Assembly (NCBI GenBank): GCA_947625115.1
Contig: CANQND010000014.1
Coordinates: 1 to 34,922 of the forward strand
Reading direction: 5' to 3'
From: an uncultured Clostridia bacterium
GTDB taxonomy: Bacteria; Bacillota; Clostridia; Christensenellales; CAG-314
DNA length: 34,922 nt
A program made the position numbers and the translations under genes. Positions 1 through 8,926 of the stretch are shown here, piece by piece. Under the pieces are notes generated by a model, which was not told the DNA's origin, made no database searches, and saw only the letters and a list, made by a program, of their open reading frames with translations. Position 1 is the stretch's first letter, and every line of letters starts with the position of its first letter.

Positions 1-440
1 GGCTTTGGTTAGCACCAAGCACGCAAGCGCGCTCGGTACCGCTAACAGTCGGCGGCTCCTCTTCCCACGCAAGTATTTGCGTACTTGCGCGGGGACCCAT
101 TTTGCCGTGACGGGGACGGTTAGTATCACAGTTGCCGACTTGCTCCCCGCGAACAGGGGTGGGTGGTCGGGGACCTTGTAACACAAGGAGCGAGGGTGTT
201 CGACCAAAAATAATCTGCAACGAGGGTACATCGTACCCGAAGCGAAGCCTTTTTTGGGCGAATGTCCCGAGCGACAAGGGGTCGGGGAGAGGAATGGAGG
301 GGGCAACTGCCCCGACCTCAACTTGCGGCAGTGCCGCAAACTTCACACGCCGCAAGGCGTACTTCACAGCGAAGCTACTTCACTTTGCGCATAGCGCAAA
401 ACTTCACTATCCTCGGGGTGCGGTAGGTGGGGGACGGTTA
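1..440. repeat. composite palindromic repeat block, no gene
   Basis: This stretch is built of short inverted repeats and shares long segments with the blocks near 18.4-18.9 kb, 22.0-23.3 kb and the right end. From about 150 to 225 it matches the unit seen at about 22540-22620 (the part containing GGGTGGGTGGTCGGGGAC and AATAATCTGCAACGAGGG). From 323 to 407 it holds four hairpins, each followed by the heptamer ACTTCAC. Positions 1-130 hold further inverted repeats, such as CGCAAGTA/TACTTGCG near 70-92. An open frame at 132-446 exists only because it runs through the repeat; its translation recurs in the other copies and has no ribosome site, so I do not call it a gene. Confidence 0.8.
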
Positions 441-468
441 ATTTGATTTAGTTTAGGAGGAAAATATT

Positions 469-1122
469 ATGGCAACTTACGGATATGCGCGCGTGTCCAC
501 GCAGGAACAGAACGTGGCGCGGCAATTGGACGCTTTCAAACAATTCGGAGTGGAGGAAAGCAACATCTTTGTGGACAAGCAGAGCGGAAAGAACTTTGAC
601 AGGGCTAACTACCAAAAACTTGCCTCGCTACTCCAAAAAAAGGACTTGCTTGTGATAAAATCGATAGACAGGTTGGGAAGAAACTACTCTGCGATCATCT
701 GCGAATGGAACCGCATAACAAACATCATCGGCGCGGACATAAAGGTTTTGGATATGCCGCTGTTGGACACGCGCGCCAACGGCGACAGCTTGGTGGGGAG
801 ATTTATTTCGGATATTGTGTTGCAACTGCTTTCCTTTGTGGCGGAAAACGAGCGGGTCAACATTCGCCAACGCCAAAAAGAGGGCATTGCCTCGGCAAAA
901 TTGCGCGGAGTAAAATTCGGACGTCCGCAAACGCGCTACACGCAACAGTTTGTGGACGTCTTTGAACAGTACTTCGATAAGAAAATTTCCATTGCCGAAG
1001 TGGGCAGATTGCTTGGGCTGAACCGCTGTAACTGCTACTACCACGCCAACAGAATTTGCAAGTTGGGCATTGCCTCCCCGCAAAAAGACGCTACTCCTTG
1101 TCGGCGAGGGTGCAGTACTTGA
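469..1122 (+). CDS. serine recombinase (resolvase/invertase family)
   Basis: This is a site-specific DNA recombinase of the small serine type, 217 residues. The N-terminal catalytic domain (about 1-140) opens with YARVST, placing the nucleophile at Ser10, and has the IDRLGRN arginine motif near residues 66-72. The long E helix follows, then a C-terminal helix-turn-helix (about 165-205) that would bind the crossover site. Length fits Tn3-type resolvases and Hin/Pin invertases, which cannot be told apart here. The ATG is supported by AGGAGG eight bases upstream. The last 32 bases overlap the 3' end of the convergent parC gene. It lies directly against the hairpin array at 323-407, with no other mobile-element gene beside it, so it may be a remnant or a stand-alone recombinase. 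Confidence 0.9.
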   Translation: MATYGYARVSTQEQNVARQLDAFKQFGVEESNIFVDKQSGKNFDRANYQKLASLLQKKDLLVIKSIDRLGRNYSAIICEWNRITNIIGADIKVLDMPLLDTRANGDSLVGRFISDIVLQLLSFVAENERVNIRQRQKEGIASAKLRGVKFGRPQTRYTQQFVDVFEQYFDKKISIAEVGRLLGLNRCNCYYHANRICKLGIASPQKDATPCRRGCST

Positions 1123-3577
1123 TTATCCTCTCTACGGCAATACCGCCGCGCTTGCCCTGCGGCAACTTGCCTTTGTGGTTTTTGTTTTCCACGCTGACGT
1201 CGGCAGAATCCACCACCAAGGTGGTTGCGCGGTCGTAAACGGCAAACTTGAAGTTCCTTTCGCCGACGTACTCGGCAAACACAACGCTGCTGCCGTTTGT
1301 GCCAAATTCGATACCCTTTGCGCCCTTGCAGTTGCGCGCGTGCTTGGCGATGTCCTTGACGGGCAGTCGCTTCATAAAGCCTTTGTTGGTTACCATAAGC
1401 ATTTCGCCGCTGTCGCGCTTGACTTGCCCCGCGAACACGACGTACTCGTCGTCGGCGAGGTTTATGCAATGAACGCCGCCCGCAACTCTGCCTTGAACGG
1501 GGACTTCGTTCACGTCAAAGCGCGTGCAACCGCCGCGGTTGGTTACGTAGAAAATTTCCGTATTTTCGCGCACCACCTCAACTTTGAACACCTCGTCGCC
1601 CTCCTTGCCCTTGTAGCCTTGGAACACGGATTTGAGCAGTTGATATTCGCTCCAATCGGTACGCTTTACCAAGCCCTGACGGGAGAAGAACAGCAGTTGC
1701 CCGCTTACTTCTTCGGAGTTTTGCGCAAACACCGCAACGGGAGTTTCGCCCGTTTGCGCCTCGGGGAACACGTGGCTGAGCGTAACGCCCTGATCGCGGT
1801 AGCGAATTTCGGGCAGGTCGCCTGCCTTTATGCGAAAACAGTTACCCAAGTTGCTGAAAAACATAACGTTGACGTCCGTCTTTGTTTCTACGGCGCGGGT
1901 GAGCAACTCGCCCGAAGAACTGCCGATTGCGTCCTTTTGGGACATATTGAAGTTTTTGCTCGGTATGCGCTTGACGGTGTAGTCGGCGGCAATGCCCACC
2001 ACAACCGTTTCGACGGGTTTTTCGTCCGTTTCGCTGGGGATAACGGCGTCCGCCTCGCTCTTGCATATCTCCGAAAGACGGGGAGATTTGTAGTTGCGTT
2101 TCAGGGCGGCAAGTTCCGTTTTTATGAGGTTCATCTGCTCCTTGCGGCTGTTTATGATAACGTTGAGGCGGGCGATCGTGTGTTCCAATTCGCGCAGTTC
2201 GTTTTCCAACTTGTTCACTTCCAACTTGGTGAGGCGCGCCAAGCGCAGATCCAATATCGCCTGCGCCTGACGTTCGGACAGGCTGAAACGTTCGCGCAAT
2301 TTGTTGCGCGCGTCCGTTGTGGAAGCGGCGTTTTTTATTATCCTGATAACTTCGTCGATATTTGTTACCGCAATAACCAAGCCCTGCAAGATATGGGCGC
2401 GTTCTTTTGCCTCTTCCAACTCGAATTTGCTACGTTTGAGTATCACATCGCGCTGGTAAGCGACGTAGTAGGCGATAATGTCCAACAAGCCCATAAGTTG
2501 CGGCTTGCCGTCGGCAATCGCCACCATATTGATACCGTAGGACATCTCCAATTGAGAGTACTTGAAGAGGTTCTTGATTATCTGATTGACATCGCAATCT
2601 TTTCTCAATTTTATCACGGCGCGCAAGCCCTCTTTGTCGCTTTCATCGACGATTTCAGATATGCCTGCGAACATTTCTTTCTTTTCGTCTTTCAAGGCGG
2701 CTATGCGAATGAGCATATCGGATTTGTTTATCCCGTAGGGAATTTCCGTTATCACAATGTTGCGGCGGTCGTTGGAAGCCGATTCGATGTGCATTTTTGC
2801 GCGGATAAGTATCTTGCCCTTGCCCGTTTCGTAGGCTTGCGCCAAGCCCTCGCCGGGGATAACGTGTCCGCCCGTGGGGAAATCGGGTCCTTTGATTATC
2901 TTCATAATGGAGGCAAGCGATATGCGCGGATTGTCGATGTAGGCAATTGTGCCGTCGATGACCTCGCCGAAGTTGTGAGGGGGTATGTTGGTGGCAAGAC
3001 CCACCGCTATGCCCGTTGCGCCGTTTACCAACAAGTTGGGAAAACGCCCCGGCAACATATCCGGCTCCTTGGTGGTGTCGTCGAAGTTGCGCGACCACTT
3101 CACCGTGTCCTTTTCGATGTCGCGCAACAGTTCCAACGCGCAGGGAGAAAGTTTCGCCTCCGTGTAGCGCATTGCCGCCGCGCTGTCGCCGTCGATGTTG
3201 CCGAAGTTGCCTTGACCTATTATCAACGGGACGTTCATTGCAAAGGGTTGCGCCATACGCACCATTGCGTCGTAGATGGAGCTGTCGCCGTGTGGGTGGT
3301 AACGTCCCATACAGTCGCCCACGATACGCGCCGATTTGCGCGTGGGCTTGTCGGGAGTGTTGCCCTGTTCGTACATAGAGTACAATATTCGCCTTTGGAC
3401 GGGCTTCAAACCGTCCTCCACGCGGGGCAACGCCCTATCCAAAATGACGTGTTCGGCGTAGGGCATCATAGATTCGTGCATAACCAATTCCATAGGCTTG
3501 GTGATAAGGTTACTGCCGTCCTCCATTTTTACTATTTCGCTGTGTTCCAAATCGAATATATCTACTTGCTGACTCAT
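1091..3577 (-). CDS. parC: DNA topoisomerase IV subunit A (type IIA topoisomerase)
   Basis: This is the DNA-cleaving subunit of a type IIA topoisomerase, acting with ParE to decatenate and relax DNA. The breakage-reunion domain occupies about residues 30-480. The catalytic tyrosine is Tyr138 after Arg137 ([11 protein letters not shown]). The quinolone region reads [13 protein letters not shown] with Ser99 and Asp103, the usual drug-sensitive state. The C-terminal beta-propeller runs from about 520 to 828. LKPVQRRIL and HGDSS resemble ParC of Bacillota more than GyrA, and no clear GyrA box is seen in the first propeller blade; a gyrase-like activity cannot be excluded. It starts 12 bases after parE ends, with GAGGT before the ATG, so the two form one operon. 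The 3' end overlaps the convergent recombinase gene by 32 bases. Confidence 0.9.
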   Translation of the reverse strand: MSQQVDIFDLEHSEIVKMEDGSNLITKPMELVMHESMMPYAEHVILDRALPRVEDGLKPVQRRILYSMYEQGNTPDKPTRKSARIVGDCMGRYHPHGDSSIYDAMVRMAQPFAMNVPLIIGQGNFGNIDGDSAAAMRYTEAKLSPCALELLRDIEKDTVKWSRNFDDTTKEPDMLPGRFPNLLVNGATGIAVGLATNIPPHNFGEVIDGTIAYIDNPRISLASIMKIIKGPDFPTGGHVIPGEGLAQAYETGKGKILIRAKMHIESASNDRRNIVITEIPYGINKSDMLIRIAALKDEKKEMFAGISEIVDESDKEGLRAVIKLRKDCDVNQIIKNLFKYSQLEMSYGINMVAIADGKPQLMGLLDIIAYYVAYQRDVILKRSKFELEEAKERAHILQGLVIAVTNIDEVIRIIKNAASTTDARNKLRERFSLSERQAQAILDLRLARLTKLEVNKLENELRELEHTIARLNVIINSRKEQMNLIKTELAALKRNYKSPRLSEICKSEADAVIPSETDEKPVETVVVGIAADYTVKRIPSKNFNMSQKDAIGSSSGELLTRAVETKTDVNVMFFSNLGNCFRIKAGDLPEIRYRDQGVTLSHVFPEAQTGETPVAVFAQNSEEVSGQLLFFSRQGLVKRTDWSEYQLLKSVFQGYKGKEGDEVFKVEVVRENTEIFYVTNRGGCTRFDVNEVPVQGRVAGGVHCINLADDEYVVFAGQVKRDSGEMLMVTNKGFMKRLPVKDIAKHARNCKGAKGIEFGTNGSSVVFAEYVGERNFKFAVYDRATTLVVDSADVSVENKNHKGKLPQGKRGGIAVERIIKYCTLADKE

Positions 3578-3589
3578 TTGTTTACCTCG

Positions 3590-5548
3590 CTACACAAGTT
3601 TGTCGAACAGGGCGTCCGTATCTTTGTTGAAATCGGCGTTTTCCGTTATGTACGCCTTGCGCGCGTCGATTTCGTCACCCATAAGAGTGGTTACCATACG
3701 TTCCGCCTCCGAAAAGTCCTCTATCGTTACGCGCATAAGGGTGCGCGTTTCGGGGTTCATTGTGGTTTCCCAAAGCTGTTCGGCGTTCATCTCGCCCAAG
3801 CCCTTGTACCGTTGCAGATCGTAACCTCTGCCGAATTCGCCCACTATTTCCTGCAATTCGTAGTCGTCGTAGGCGTAGCGAACTTTGTCCTTTTTGGAAA
3901 TTTTGTACAGCGGCGGCATACCGATATACACGTGTCCGTCGGTTATCAGTTCGCGCATATAGCGGAAAAAGAACGTAAGCAAAATGGCTCGTATGTGCGC
4001 GCCGTCCTGATCCGCGTCGGAAAGAATGATTATCTTGTCGTATTTGAGGTCCTCGATGTTGAAGTCCTCCTCGCCGATGCCCGTGTCCAACGCGTTGATA
4101 AGAGAGCGGATCTCCTCGTTGGCAAGCACCTGATCTATACGCTTGCGCTCGGCGTTGAGCGGCTTGCCGCGCAAGGGCAATATGGCTTGGAAACGCCTGT
4201 TGCGCGCTTGCTTCGCACTGCCGCCCGCGCTGTCGCCCTCAACGATGAACAACTCGTTTTTGCTGGCGTCGCGACCCGTGCAACTTGCCAATTTGCCCAC
4301 CAAAGTGCTGTTGAAAATGCTGTTTTTTTGACGGGTGACTTCCTTTGCTTTGCGCGCCGCCTCGCGTACCTTGGCGGAAGCTATCGACTTTTTGATTATC
4401 GTTTCGGCGTCGCCGCCGTTTTTTGCAAGCAGTTCGGCAAACGCTTCCGTCGCCAACGCCTCGCAGGCGATCTTTGCCTCTACGTTGCCCAACTTGGTTT
4501 TCGTTTGACCCTCGAACTGCACGTTTGCCATCTTGACGGACATAACAAGCGTTATCCCCTCGCGGAAGTCCTCGCCCAACAAGTTTTCGTCCTTGGCTTT
4601 GAGGAAACCTTTGTTGCGAGCGTAGTCGTTGAACACCTTGGTCATTGCGGTTTTCAGACCCGTTTCGTGCATTCCGCCCTCGCCCGTGGGAATGTTGTTT
4701 ACGTAACTGATGAGGTTTTCGGTGTAGTTGGTTGTGTACTGAAAGGCAAATTCCAACTGCAACGTTTCGTTTTTGCCGCTCCAATACAGCGGTTTGAGGT
4801 GCAACGGGGCTTTGTTTTCGTTGAGGTACAACACAAAGTCTTTCAGTCCGCCGTCGTAGCAGAAAGAGTCGCTCTTCACGTTGCCGTCGTCGTCATCGGC
4901 GCGTTCGTCCGTAAGCACAAACGTTATCCCCTTGTTGAGGAAAGCAAGCTCCTTGATACGCTTGTGTATCACTTCGTAGTCCATTTGAATGTTTTTGAAT
5001 ACGCGCGCGTCGGCAAGGAACGTTACCGTACTGCCGTGTTCCTTGGTTGGACCTACTTTGGTGAGGCTGTCGATAGGTACGCCGCTAAGCACTTTGCCGT
5101 TTACCTCGGGGCTGTGAAAGTGCTGGACGTATTCGTAACCGTCCTTTTTGACGGTGACGGTGAGCCACGCCGAAAGCGCGTTGGTTACGCTTGCGCCCAC
5201 GCCGTGCAATCCGCCGCTGAACGCGTAGTTCTCGTTGTTGAACTTGCCGCCCGCGTGCAACTGCGTAAACACTACCTCTACGCCCGAAATGTGCAGTTGC
5301 GGGTGTTCGTCTACGGGTATGCCTCGACCGTTGTCGCGCACCGTTACGCTGCCGTCCTTGTGCAGAGTTACCTCTACCCTGTCGGCATAGCCGTTGCTGG
5401 CTTCGTCTACGGCGTTGTCCACTATCTCCCACAACAAATGGTGAAGTCCCGTTCGCCCCGTGGTGCCGATGTACATACCCGGGCGCATACGAACCGCGTC
5501 CAAGCCCTCCAACACCTGAATGTCTTTTGCTTCGTAAGTTTTGCTCAA
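3590..5548 (-). CDS. parE: DNA topoisomerase IV subunit B (ATPase subunit)
   Basis: This is the ATP-driven subunit partnering ParC. The GHKL ATPase domain fills about residues 1-220: Glu41 and Asn45 in EIVDNAVDE, the glycine-rich RDNGRGIPVD (71-80), and GGLHGVGASV (112-121). The transducer domain follows, then the Toprim domain with Glu437 in EGDSAGGSA and metal-binding Asp511 and Asp513 in DADQDG. PLRGKPLN is closer to ParE than to the usual GyrB wording. At 652 residues the length is normal. The start codon is TTG, chosen because GGAGG stands eight bases upstream and the protein starts in the usual place. A promoter lies about 190 bases upstream, leaving a leader of roughly 180 nt in which I see no convincing regulatory fold. 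Confidence 0.92.
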   Translation of the reverse strand: MSKTYEAKDIQVLEGLDAVRMRPGMYIGTTGRTGLHHLLWEIVDNAVDEASNGYADRVEVTLHKDGSVTVRDNGRGIPVDEHPQLHISGVEVVFTQLHAGGKFNNENYAFSGGLHGVGASVTNALSAWLTVTVKKDGYEYVQHFHSPEVNGKVLSGVPIDSLTKVGPTKEHGSTVTFLADARVFKNIQMDYEVIHKRIKELAFLNKGITFVLTDERADDDDGNVKSDSFCYDGGLKDFVLYLNENKAPLHLKPLYWSGKNETLQLEFAFQYTTNYTENLISYVNNIPTGEGGMHETGLKTAMTKVFNDYARNKGFLKAKDENLLGEDFREGITLVMSVKMANVQFEGQTKTKLGNVEAKIACEALATEAFAELLAKNGGDAETIIKKSIASAKVREAARKAKEVTRQKNSIFNSTLVGKLASCTGRDASKNELFIVEGDSAGGSAKQARNRRFQAILPLRGKPLNAERKRIDQVLANEEIRSLINALDTGIGEEDFNIEDLKYDKIIILSDADQDGAHIRAILLTFFFRYMRELITDGHVYIGMPPLYKISKKDKVRYAYDDYELQEIVGEFGRGYDLQRYKGLGEMNAEQLWETTMNPETRTLMRVTIEDFSEAERMVTTLMGDEIDARKAYITENADFNKDTDALFDKLV

Positions 5549-5733
5549 TTGAGTTTCCTCCGTGGTGGTCTTTTTCCGTTGTAAATAACTTTGCCTTTTC
5601 GGCTTTTGCCCCGAACGCGCTACCGCGCAAATTTTCGGGCAAAGAACCGAATTTTGCCTGTTTGCAAAGGGCTGACCGTCCGTTGACGTCGCAGGCGCAA
5701 AGCCGCAAAAAAATGCGTTTTTTACACAAATTT

Positions 5734-5762
5734 ATTATAGCACAAACGCCTTTACAACGCAA
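5734..5762 (-). promoter_or_regulatory. putative promoter for parE-parC
   Basis: Reading the minus strand, TTGCGT is followed after 17 bases by a perfect TATAAT. It is the best match in the 370-base gap between parE and the LRR gene terminator. The -35 element is weak (3 of 6). The rest of the gap is AT-rich and holds one perfect 11-bp inverted repeat at 5855-5883. Confidence 0.6.
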
Positions 5763-5885
5763 GAGATATTTTATATTTATTCAAATAAAAACAGTCAATT
5801 CAAGGTCAAAAAATGTTTATACAGAATAAATTGTATAAATATGAAAAAATTGAAATAAATATACGCAAGGTTCGTATATTTATGC

Positions 5886-5918
5886 AAAAAAGGGGCGCGT
5901 TTTGCCGAAAAACGCGCC
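5886..5918 (-). terminator. intrinsic terminator after the LRR gene
   Basis: On the minus strand a perfect 10-bp stem (GGCGCGTTTT with AAAACGCGCC, 5-nt loop) is followed by CCCC and then a run of six T. It begins four bases past the LRR gene stop codon, ending the lipase-LRR transcription unit. Confidence 0.85.
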
Positions 5919-5921
5919 GAC

Positions 5922-7004
5922 TTACACAAAGGTGAACTTGATGTGCCGAGAGCTGTCGGCGAAAATATCTTCCGCGTCCATACGCAAAAAGCCTGCAAAA
6001 CGCTTGGGCATTGTTACGCGGGTAAGGTTGTCGCACTTGGCAAACGCGCCTTTGGCAATCTTTTTGACGCTGCGGGGGATAACGACGGAAACAAGGCTTT
6101 TGCAACCGACAAAGGCGTCGGCGAGAATTTCCGTAACGGGGACGCCGCACGTCCACGAGGGCAGAGAGAGCGTTTTTGGGTCGTTGCAAAAACCGCTTAC
6201 GGAGCAGGTTGCGCCGTCGGGGTTGTAGCGAAATTCAAGGCAACGTTCGCTTTCCTTTTTTTCAAGGCGATCTGCCTCTTCAAATACGATTTCGGCGTTA
6301 AAAAGGGCATTGTTACCCTCTCGGTCCACTTCTACGGCGCGCCATTGAGCGGGCGTTCCGTTGAAGAAAACCTTTTTGAGCGAGGCGCAGTTTTCAAACG
6401 CGCGCGAGGCTACGCTACGCAATCCGCCGTCGATAACTATCGAAGTTAGGTCACTGCAACCGCTGAACGCGCGGCGGGAAATTGTGCTTACGCGTTCGGG
6501 CAGGAAAATACTGCCGAGCGAGGCGCACCCCGCAAACGCTTCGGTGGGAACAAACGTTATCTTTTGGGGAATGTACACGTATTTGAGGCTTATGCAATCG
6601 GAAAAGACGTCGCGCCCGAGCGTAAGCAAACTTTCGGGCAGACACACGCTGTACAAATCGCTACAACGGGCAAACGCCTCGGGACCGACTTCTCTCACGC
6701 CCTGCCCGACGTACACCGTTTTGAGGTTGTAGCAATCGCGAAAAGCCCCCTCCTCTACGCGCGTTACGGGTAGCGAGGAGTACTGCGAGGGAATGGTTAC
6801 GCAACCCTCGATATAGCGCGAATTAGCCGAAAGGGCGTAACTTACGCGGTCGCCGTTGTATCTGAAAACAAACAGCTTTTCCAGCTCTTCTTTGGTCAGA
6901 CCGTCGTCGCGCGGCAACGTTTTTGCCACCGCCTCGAAAGCGTTGAGGGGAGCGTCCGTCGCGGAAACAATATCCGCCGTTTTGCTTGTGCTTTTTTCTG
7001 TCAT
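5922..7004 (-). CDS. BspA-like leucine-rich-repeat protein, apparently intracellular
   Basis: The protein has 360 residues and LRR_5-type repeats of about 23 residues with the rhythm AFxxCxxLxxVxIPxxVxxIxxxAF. One cluster spans roughly residues 55-215 and a second roughly 270-335. Between them is a segment near FNGTPAQWRAVEVDREGN, a turn seen in many BspA-like proteins. Such repeats mediate protein binding and are usually on exported proteins, but here the N-terminus is charged and polar with no signal peptide, lipobox or membrane helix, so the product should stay in the cytoplasm. GGGAGG lies before the ATG. It begins 18 bases after the lipase gene ends, in one operon with it. The binding partner is unknown. 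Confidence 0.75.
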   Translation of the reverse strand: MTEKSTSKTADIVSATDAPLNAFEAVAKTLPRDDGLTKEELEKLFVFRYNGDRVSYALSANSRYIEGCVTIPSQYSSLPVTRVEEGAFRDCYNLKTVYVGQGVREVGPEAFARCSDLYSVCLPESLLTLGRDVFSDCISLKYVYIPQKITFVPTEAFAGCASLGSIFLPERVSTISRRAFSGCSDLTSIVIDGGLRSVASRAFENCASLKKVFFNGTPAQWRAVEVDREGNNALFNAEIVFEEADRLEKKESERCLEFRYNPDGATCSVSGFCNDPKTLSLPSWTCGVPVTEILADAFVGCKSLVSVVIPRSVKKIAKGAFAKCDNLTRVTMPKRFAGFLRMDAEDIFADSSRHIKFTFV

Positions 7005-7022
7005 TGTCGTCCTCCCGAGAGG

Positions 7023-7988
7023 TTACTTTTTCAAGCGCGCTGTTTTGCGCTCGGGTTTGGATTGTTCGCGCTGTTCGGGCGCGGCTTGGGGAGTTAGCCT
7101 GTCCAGCCACGCGAGAACGTCCGCGTACACCTCTTCCTTGTTGGTTTCGTTGAGTATTTCGTGGCGCGCCCCGTCGTAAAGGCGCGTAGTTACGTCCTTT
7201 ACGCCCACCTTGTCGGCGTAGAACTTGGCAAGTTTTTTTACCCCTTTGCCGTAGTTGCCGACGGGATCGTCTGCGCCCGAGATGATGAGCAGGGGCTTGT
7301 CTTTGTCTATTTCGCCGTAGAACTCGCGCTTGTACAGCTTGGAAATGCCCGCCATAAAACTGCGATAAAAGTTTGCCGAGCAGGTAAAGCCGCAGTTGTC
7401 GTCGGAGTTGTACTTGGCTACTTCCTTTTCGTCGCGGTTGAGCCAAGCGTTTTTGCCGTGAAAACGCTTTTCGTACGAGGTAAAGGACAGCTTGACTATC
7501 AAATCCGCGGGGTAGCGTCCGCCCTTGTTACGGCACATAGCCCGCGCCACCACTCCGCACGCGGTGAAGCTAAGCCCCTTGATGTAGTTGGAGCCGCACA
7601 GCACAAAACCGTCCGCGTCGGGGTGCGCCTCGATAACGGCTTGCGTAACAAAACTGCCGTAGCTATGCCCCATAACGTACAGGGGCAGGGAGTACTTTTT
7701 GCGGCAGTAGTCTATTATCGCCAACTGATCGTTGACGTTGTTGCCGAACATATCCCCCTCTTCGTAGCCGAGGCTGTCCTTTTCGGCGGTAAGCCCGTGT
7801 CCGCGGTGGTCGTTCATTACGACGATGTAGCCGTGCGCATTGAGAAATTGCGCAAAACCGTCGTATCTTGCGGAGTGTTCCGCCATTCCGTGCGCTATCT
7901 TGACAACGCCTTTGGGGTGAGCGACGTCCTCCCAAGTGTACAGTTGCACTTCTTTGCCGTCGTGAGATACAAATCGCGTAAGTTTCAT
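7023..7988 (-). CDS. alpha/beta hydrolase, monoacylglycerol lipase/lysophospholipase-like
   Basis: This is a serine hydrolase of the alpha/beta fold, 321 residues, resembling bacterial monoglyceride lipases and lysophospholipases. HGMAEHSARYDGFA (about 33-46) carries the oxyanion-side HG motif and MNDHRGHG (58-65) is typical. The triad appears as Ser109 in GHSYG, Asp240 in SGADDPVG and His276 in GARHE. No signal peptide is seen. The frame is open upstream, but this ATG is preferred because AGGGG precedes it and a consensus promoter lies only 32 bases upstream, which excludes longer starts. The C-terminal tail is basic (QSKPERKTARLKK). It is cotranscribed with the LRR protein; the substrate is inferred from family resemblance only. 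Confidence 0.85.
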   Translation of the reverse strand: MKLTRFVSHDGKEVQLYTWEDVAHPKGVVKIAHGMAEHSARYDGFAQFLNAHGYIVVMNDHRGHGLTAEKDSLGYEEGDMFGNNVNDQLAIIDYCRKKYSLPLYVMGHSYGSFVTQAVIEAHPDADGFVLCGSNYIKGLSFTACGVVARAMCRNKGGRYPADLIVKLSFTSYEKRFHGKNAWLNRDEKEVAKYNSDDNCGFTCSANFYRSFMAGISKLYKREFYGEIDKDKPLLIISGADDPVGNYGKGVKKLAKFYADKVGVKDVTTRLYDGARHEILNETNKEEVYADVLAWLDRLTPQAAPEQREQSKPERKTARLKK

Positions 7989-8019
7989 AATCGCGCCCCT
8001 TGCAGATATTTGTAACAAT

Positions 8020-8047
8020 ATTATAAACCTTTTGCGCAAATTGTCAA
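8020..8047 (-). promoter_or_regulatory. consensus promoter for the lipase-LRR operon
   Basis: On the minus strand TTGACA and TATAAT, both perfect, are separated by 16 bases. The predicted transcript starts about 25 bases before the lipase ATG at 7988, leaving room only for the ribosome site. Confidence 0.85.
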
Positions 8048-8165
8048 CAACCGACAAGCGCAAATCGCCTCTCCGCCCGAAAGCGAAAAACGGGTAAACT
8101 TTGACGATTTCCGTCAAAAAAACAGTTCGCACAGCTCCGCTCACAGAAAAAACGTCCGCCCGCCT

Positions 8166-8477
8166 TTACAGCAGAGAACGGTAGTCGCTCATACCGTACA
8201 GCACCCTGACTACCTGAATTTCATCTCCCCTTACGCGGAAAAACGCTATGTAATTGTTGACAATAAGTTTGCGCAAAGTTTTGTCGGCGACGTATTCGTT
8301 GTTGACAAGCGGACAGCTTTCGGGAAAGGCGCGCACGGCGGCAAACGCCTTTTCAAAGTCCTCTATCAAGCCGATAGCCGCAGTTGGATTTTTCAAATTT
8401 TCGGAAACGTACGCGAAGATTGCGTCCATATCCGATTGCGCCAAAGGGAAAATTTTCAAACGATGGTCAGCCGCCAT
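8166..8477 (-). CDS. RelE/ParE-family toxin
   Basis: The 103-residue protein has the RelE/ParE-superfamily layout: an N-terminal beta strand (HRLKIFPLAQSDMDAIFAYV), two helices, the segment LRKLIVNNYIAFFRV and a final strand (IQVVRVLYGMSDYRSLL) ending in the Arg/Leu-rich tail typical of the family. Members either cut mRNA on the ribosome (RelE) or poison gyrase (ParE). The ending with YRSLL resembles the ParE side, but I cannot decide. It overlaps the antitoxin gene by 11 bases and is translated from the same message. No T-rich hairpin is visible after it. Confidence 0.85.
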   Translation of the reverse strand: MAADHRLKIFPLAQSDMDAIFAYVSENLKNPTAAIGLIEDFEKAFAAVRAFPESCPLVNNEYVADKTLRKLIVNNYIAFFRVRGDEIQVVRVLYGMSDYRSLL

Positions 8478-8742
8478 ATTTGCGCCTCATCGAATCCAAA
8501 AATTCCTTTCCGTCGGCGGGTTCGGCTCCGCGCTCCGCCTCTTCCAGACCCGCATTGATAAGAGCCGCCGCCTGCATTTTGGCAAACATCTCCTCGTAGA
8601 GCTTTACGCTCATCATAACCGCTTCGCCGTAGCCGTTTTTCGTTATCACGATGGGAACGGGACTTTCCCGACAGGTTTTGATTATGTTAGATGTGTTTTT
8701 GAGTTCGTTTACAGGCAAAATTTTAGGTAAAGGCAACGTCAT
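8467..8742 (-). CDS. Phd/YefM-family antitoxin
   Basis: The 91-residue protein begins MTLPLPKILPVNELKNTSNIIK and continues with PIVITKNGYGEAVMMSVKLYEEM, the standard Phd/YefM fold that binds DNA and gives VxxLR-like N-terminal contacts. The C-terminal part (about 50-91) is the toxin-binding tail. GGGAGG lies just before the ATG. It is the first gene of the pair, as is usual, and probably represses its own promoter through the TGGTA/TACCA palindrome lying over the -10 box. Confidence 0.88.
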   Translation of the reverse strand: MTLPLPKILPVNELKNTSNIIKTCRESPVPIVITKNGYGEAVMMSVKLYEEMFAKMQAAALINAGLEEAERGAEPADGKEFLDSMRRKYGG

Positions 8743-8775
8743 AATATTCCTCCCGAAAAAATTGTGTACTTATTG

Positions 8776-8811
8776 TGGTACTATTATACCATAATATATG
8801 CCCAACGTCAA
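8776..8811 (-). promoter_or_regulatory. toxin-antitoxin promoter with overlapping operator palindrome
   Basis: On the minus strand TTGACG, 17 bases, then TATAAT. The palindrome TGGTA-N6-TACCA (8776-8791) covers the -10 box, where a Phd-type antitoxin would block RNA polymerase. The arms are only 5 bp, so the operator call is less sure than the promoter. Confidence 0.75.
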
Positions 8812-8890
8812 CCCCTCGCGCCGCTTTTGTCCGTTGCGGTAACGCAAAAATCGGAGAAAAGGAGCTTGCAGGCGAATACGCGCAAAAAAT

Positions 8891-8920
8891 TTGATAAAAG
8901 GGCGGTTTTGCGCATACACT
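8891..8920 (+). promoter_or_regulatory. putative murG promoter giving a leaderless message
   Basis: TTGATA is followed after 18 bases by TACACT. Only six bases separate this -10 box from the murG ATG, so transcription would start at or beside the start codon. No Shine-Dalgarno sequence lies at the proper distance. Confidence 0.5.
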
Positions 8921-8926
8921 AAACCT

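Noticed and set aside
132-446. 104-codon frame in the left repeat block
   Set aside because: The translation recurs in frames at 22398-22637 and 22711-22926 because the DNA repeat is shared; no ribosome site, and it crosses hairpin arrays.
1070-5584. 1504-codon open frame on the plus strand opposite parE-parC
   Set aside because: It is the antisense of two certain topoisomerase genes. Their codon use avoids TTA, CTA and TCA, which leaves the opposite strand free of stops; it has no ribosome site and no recognisable domain.
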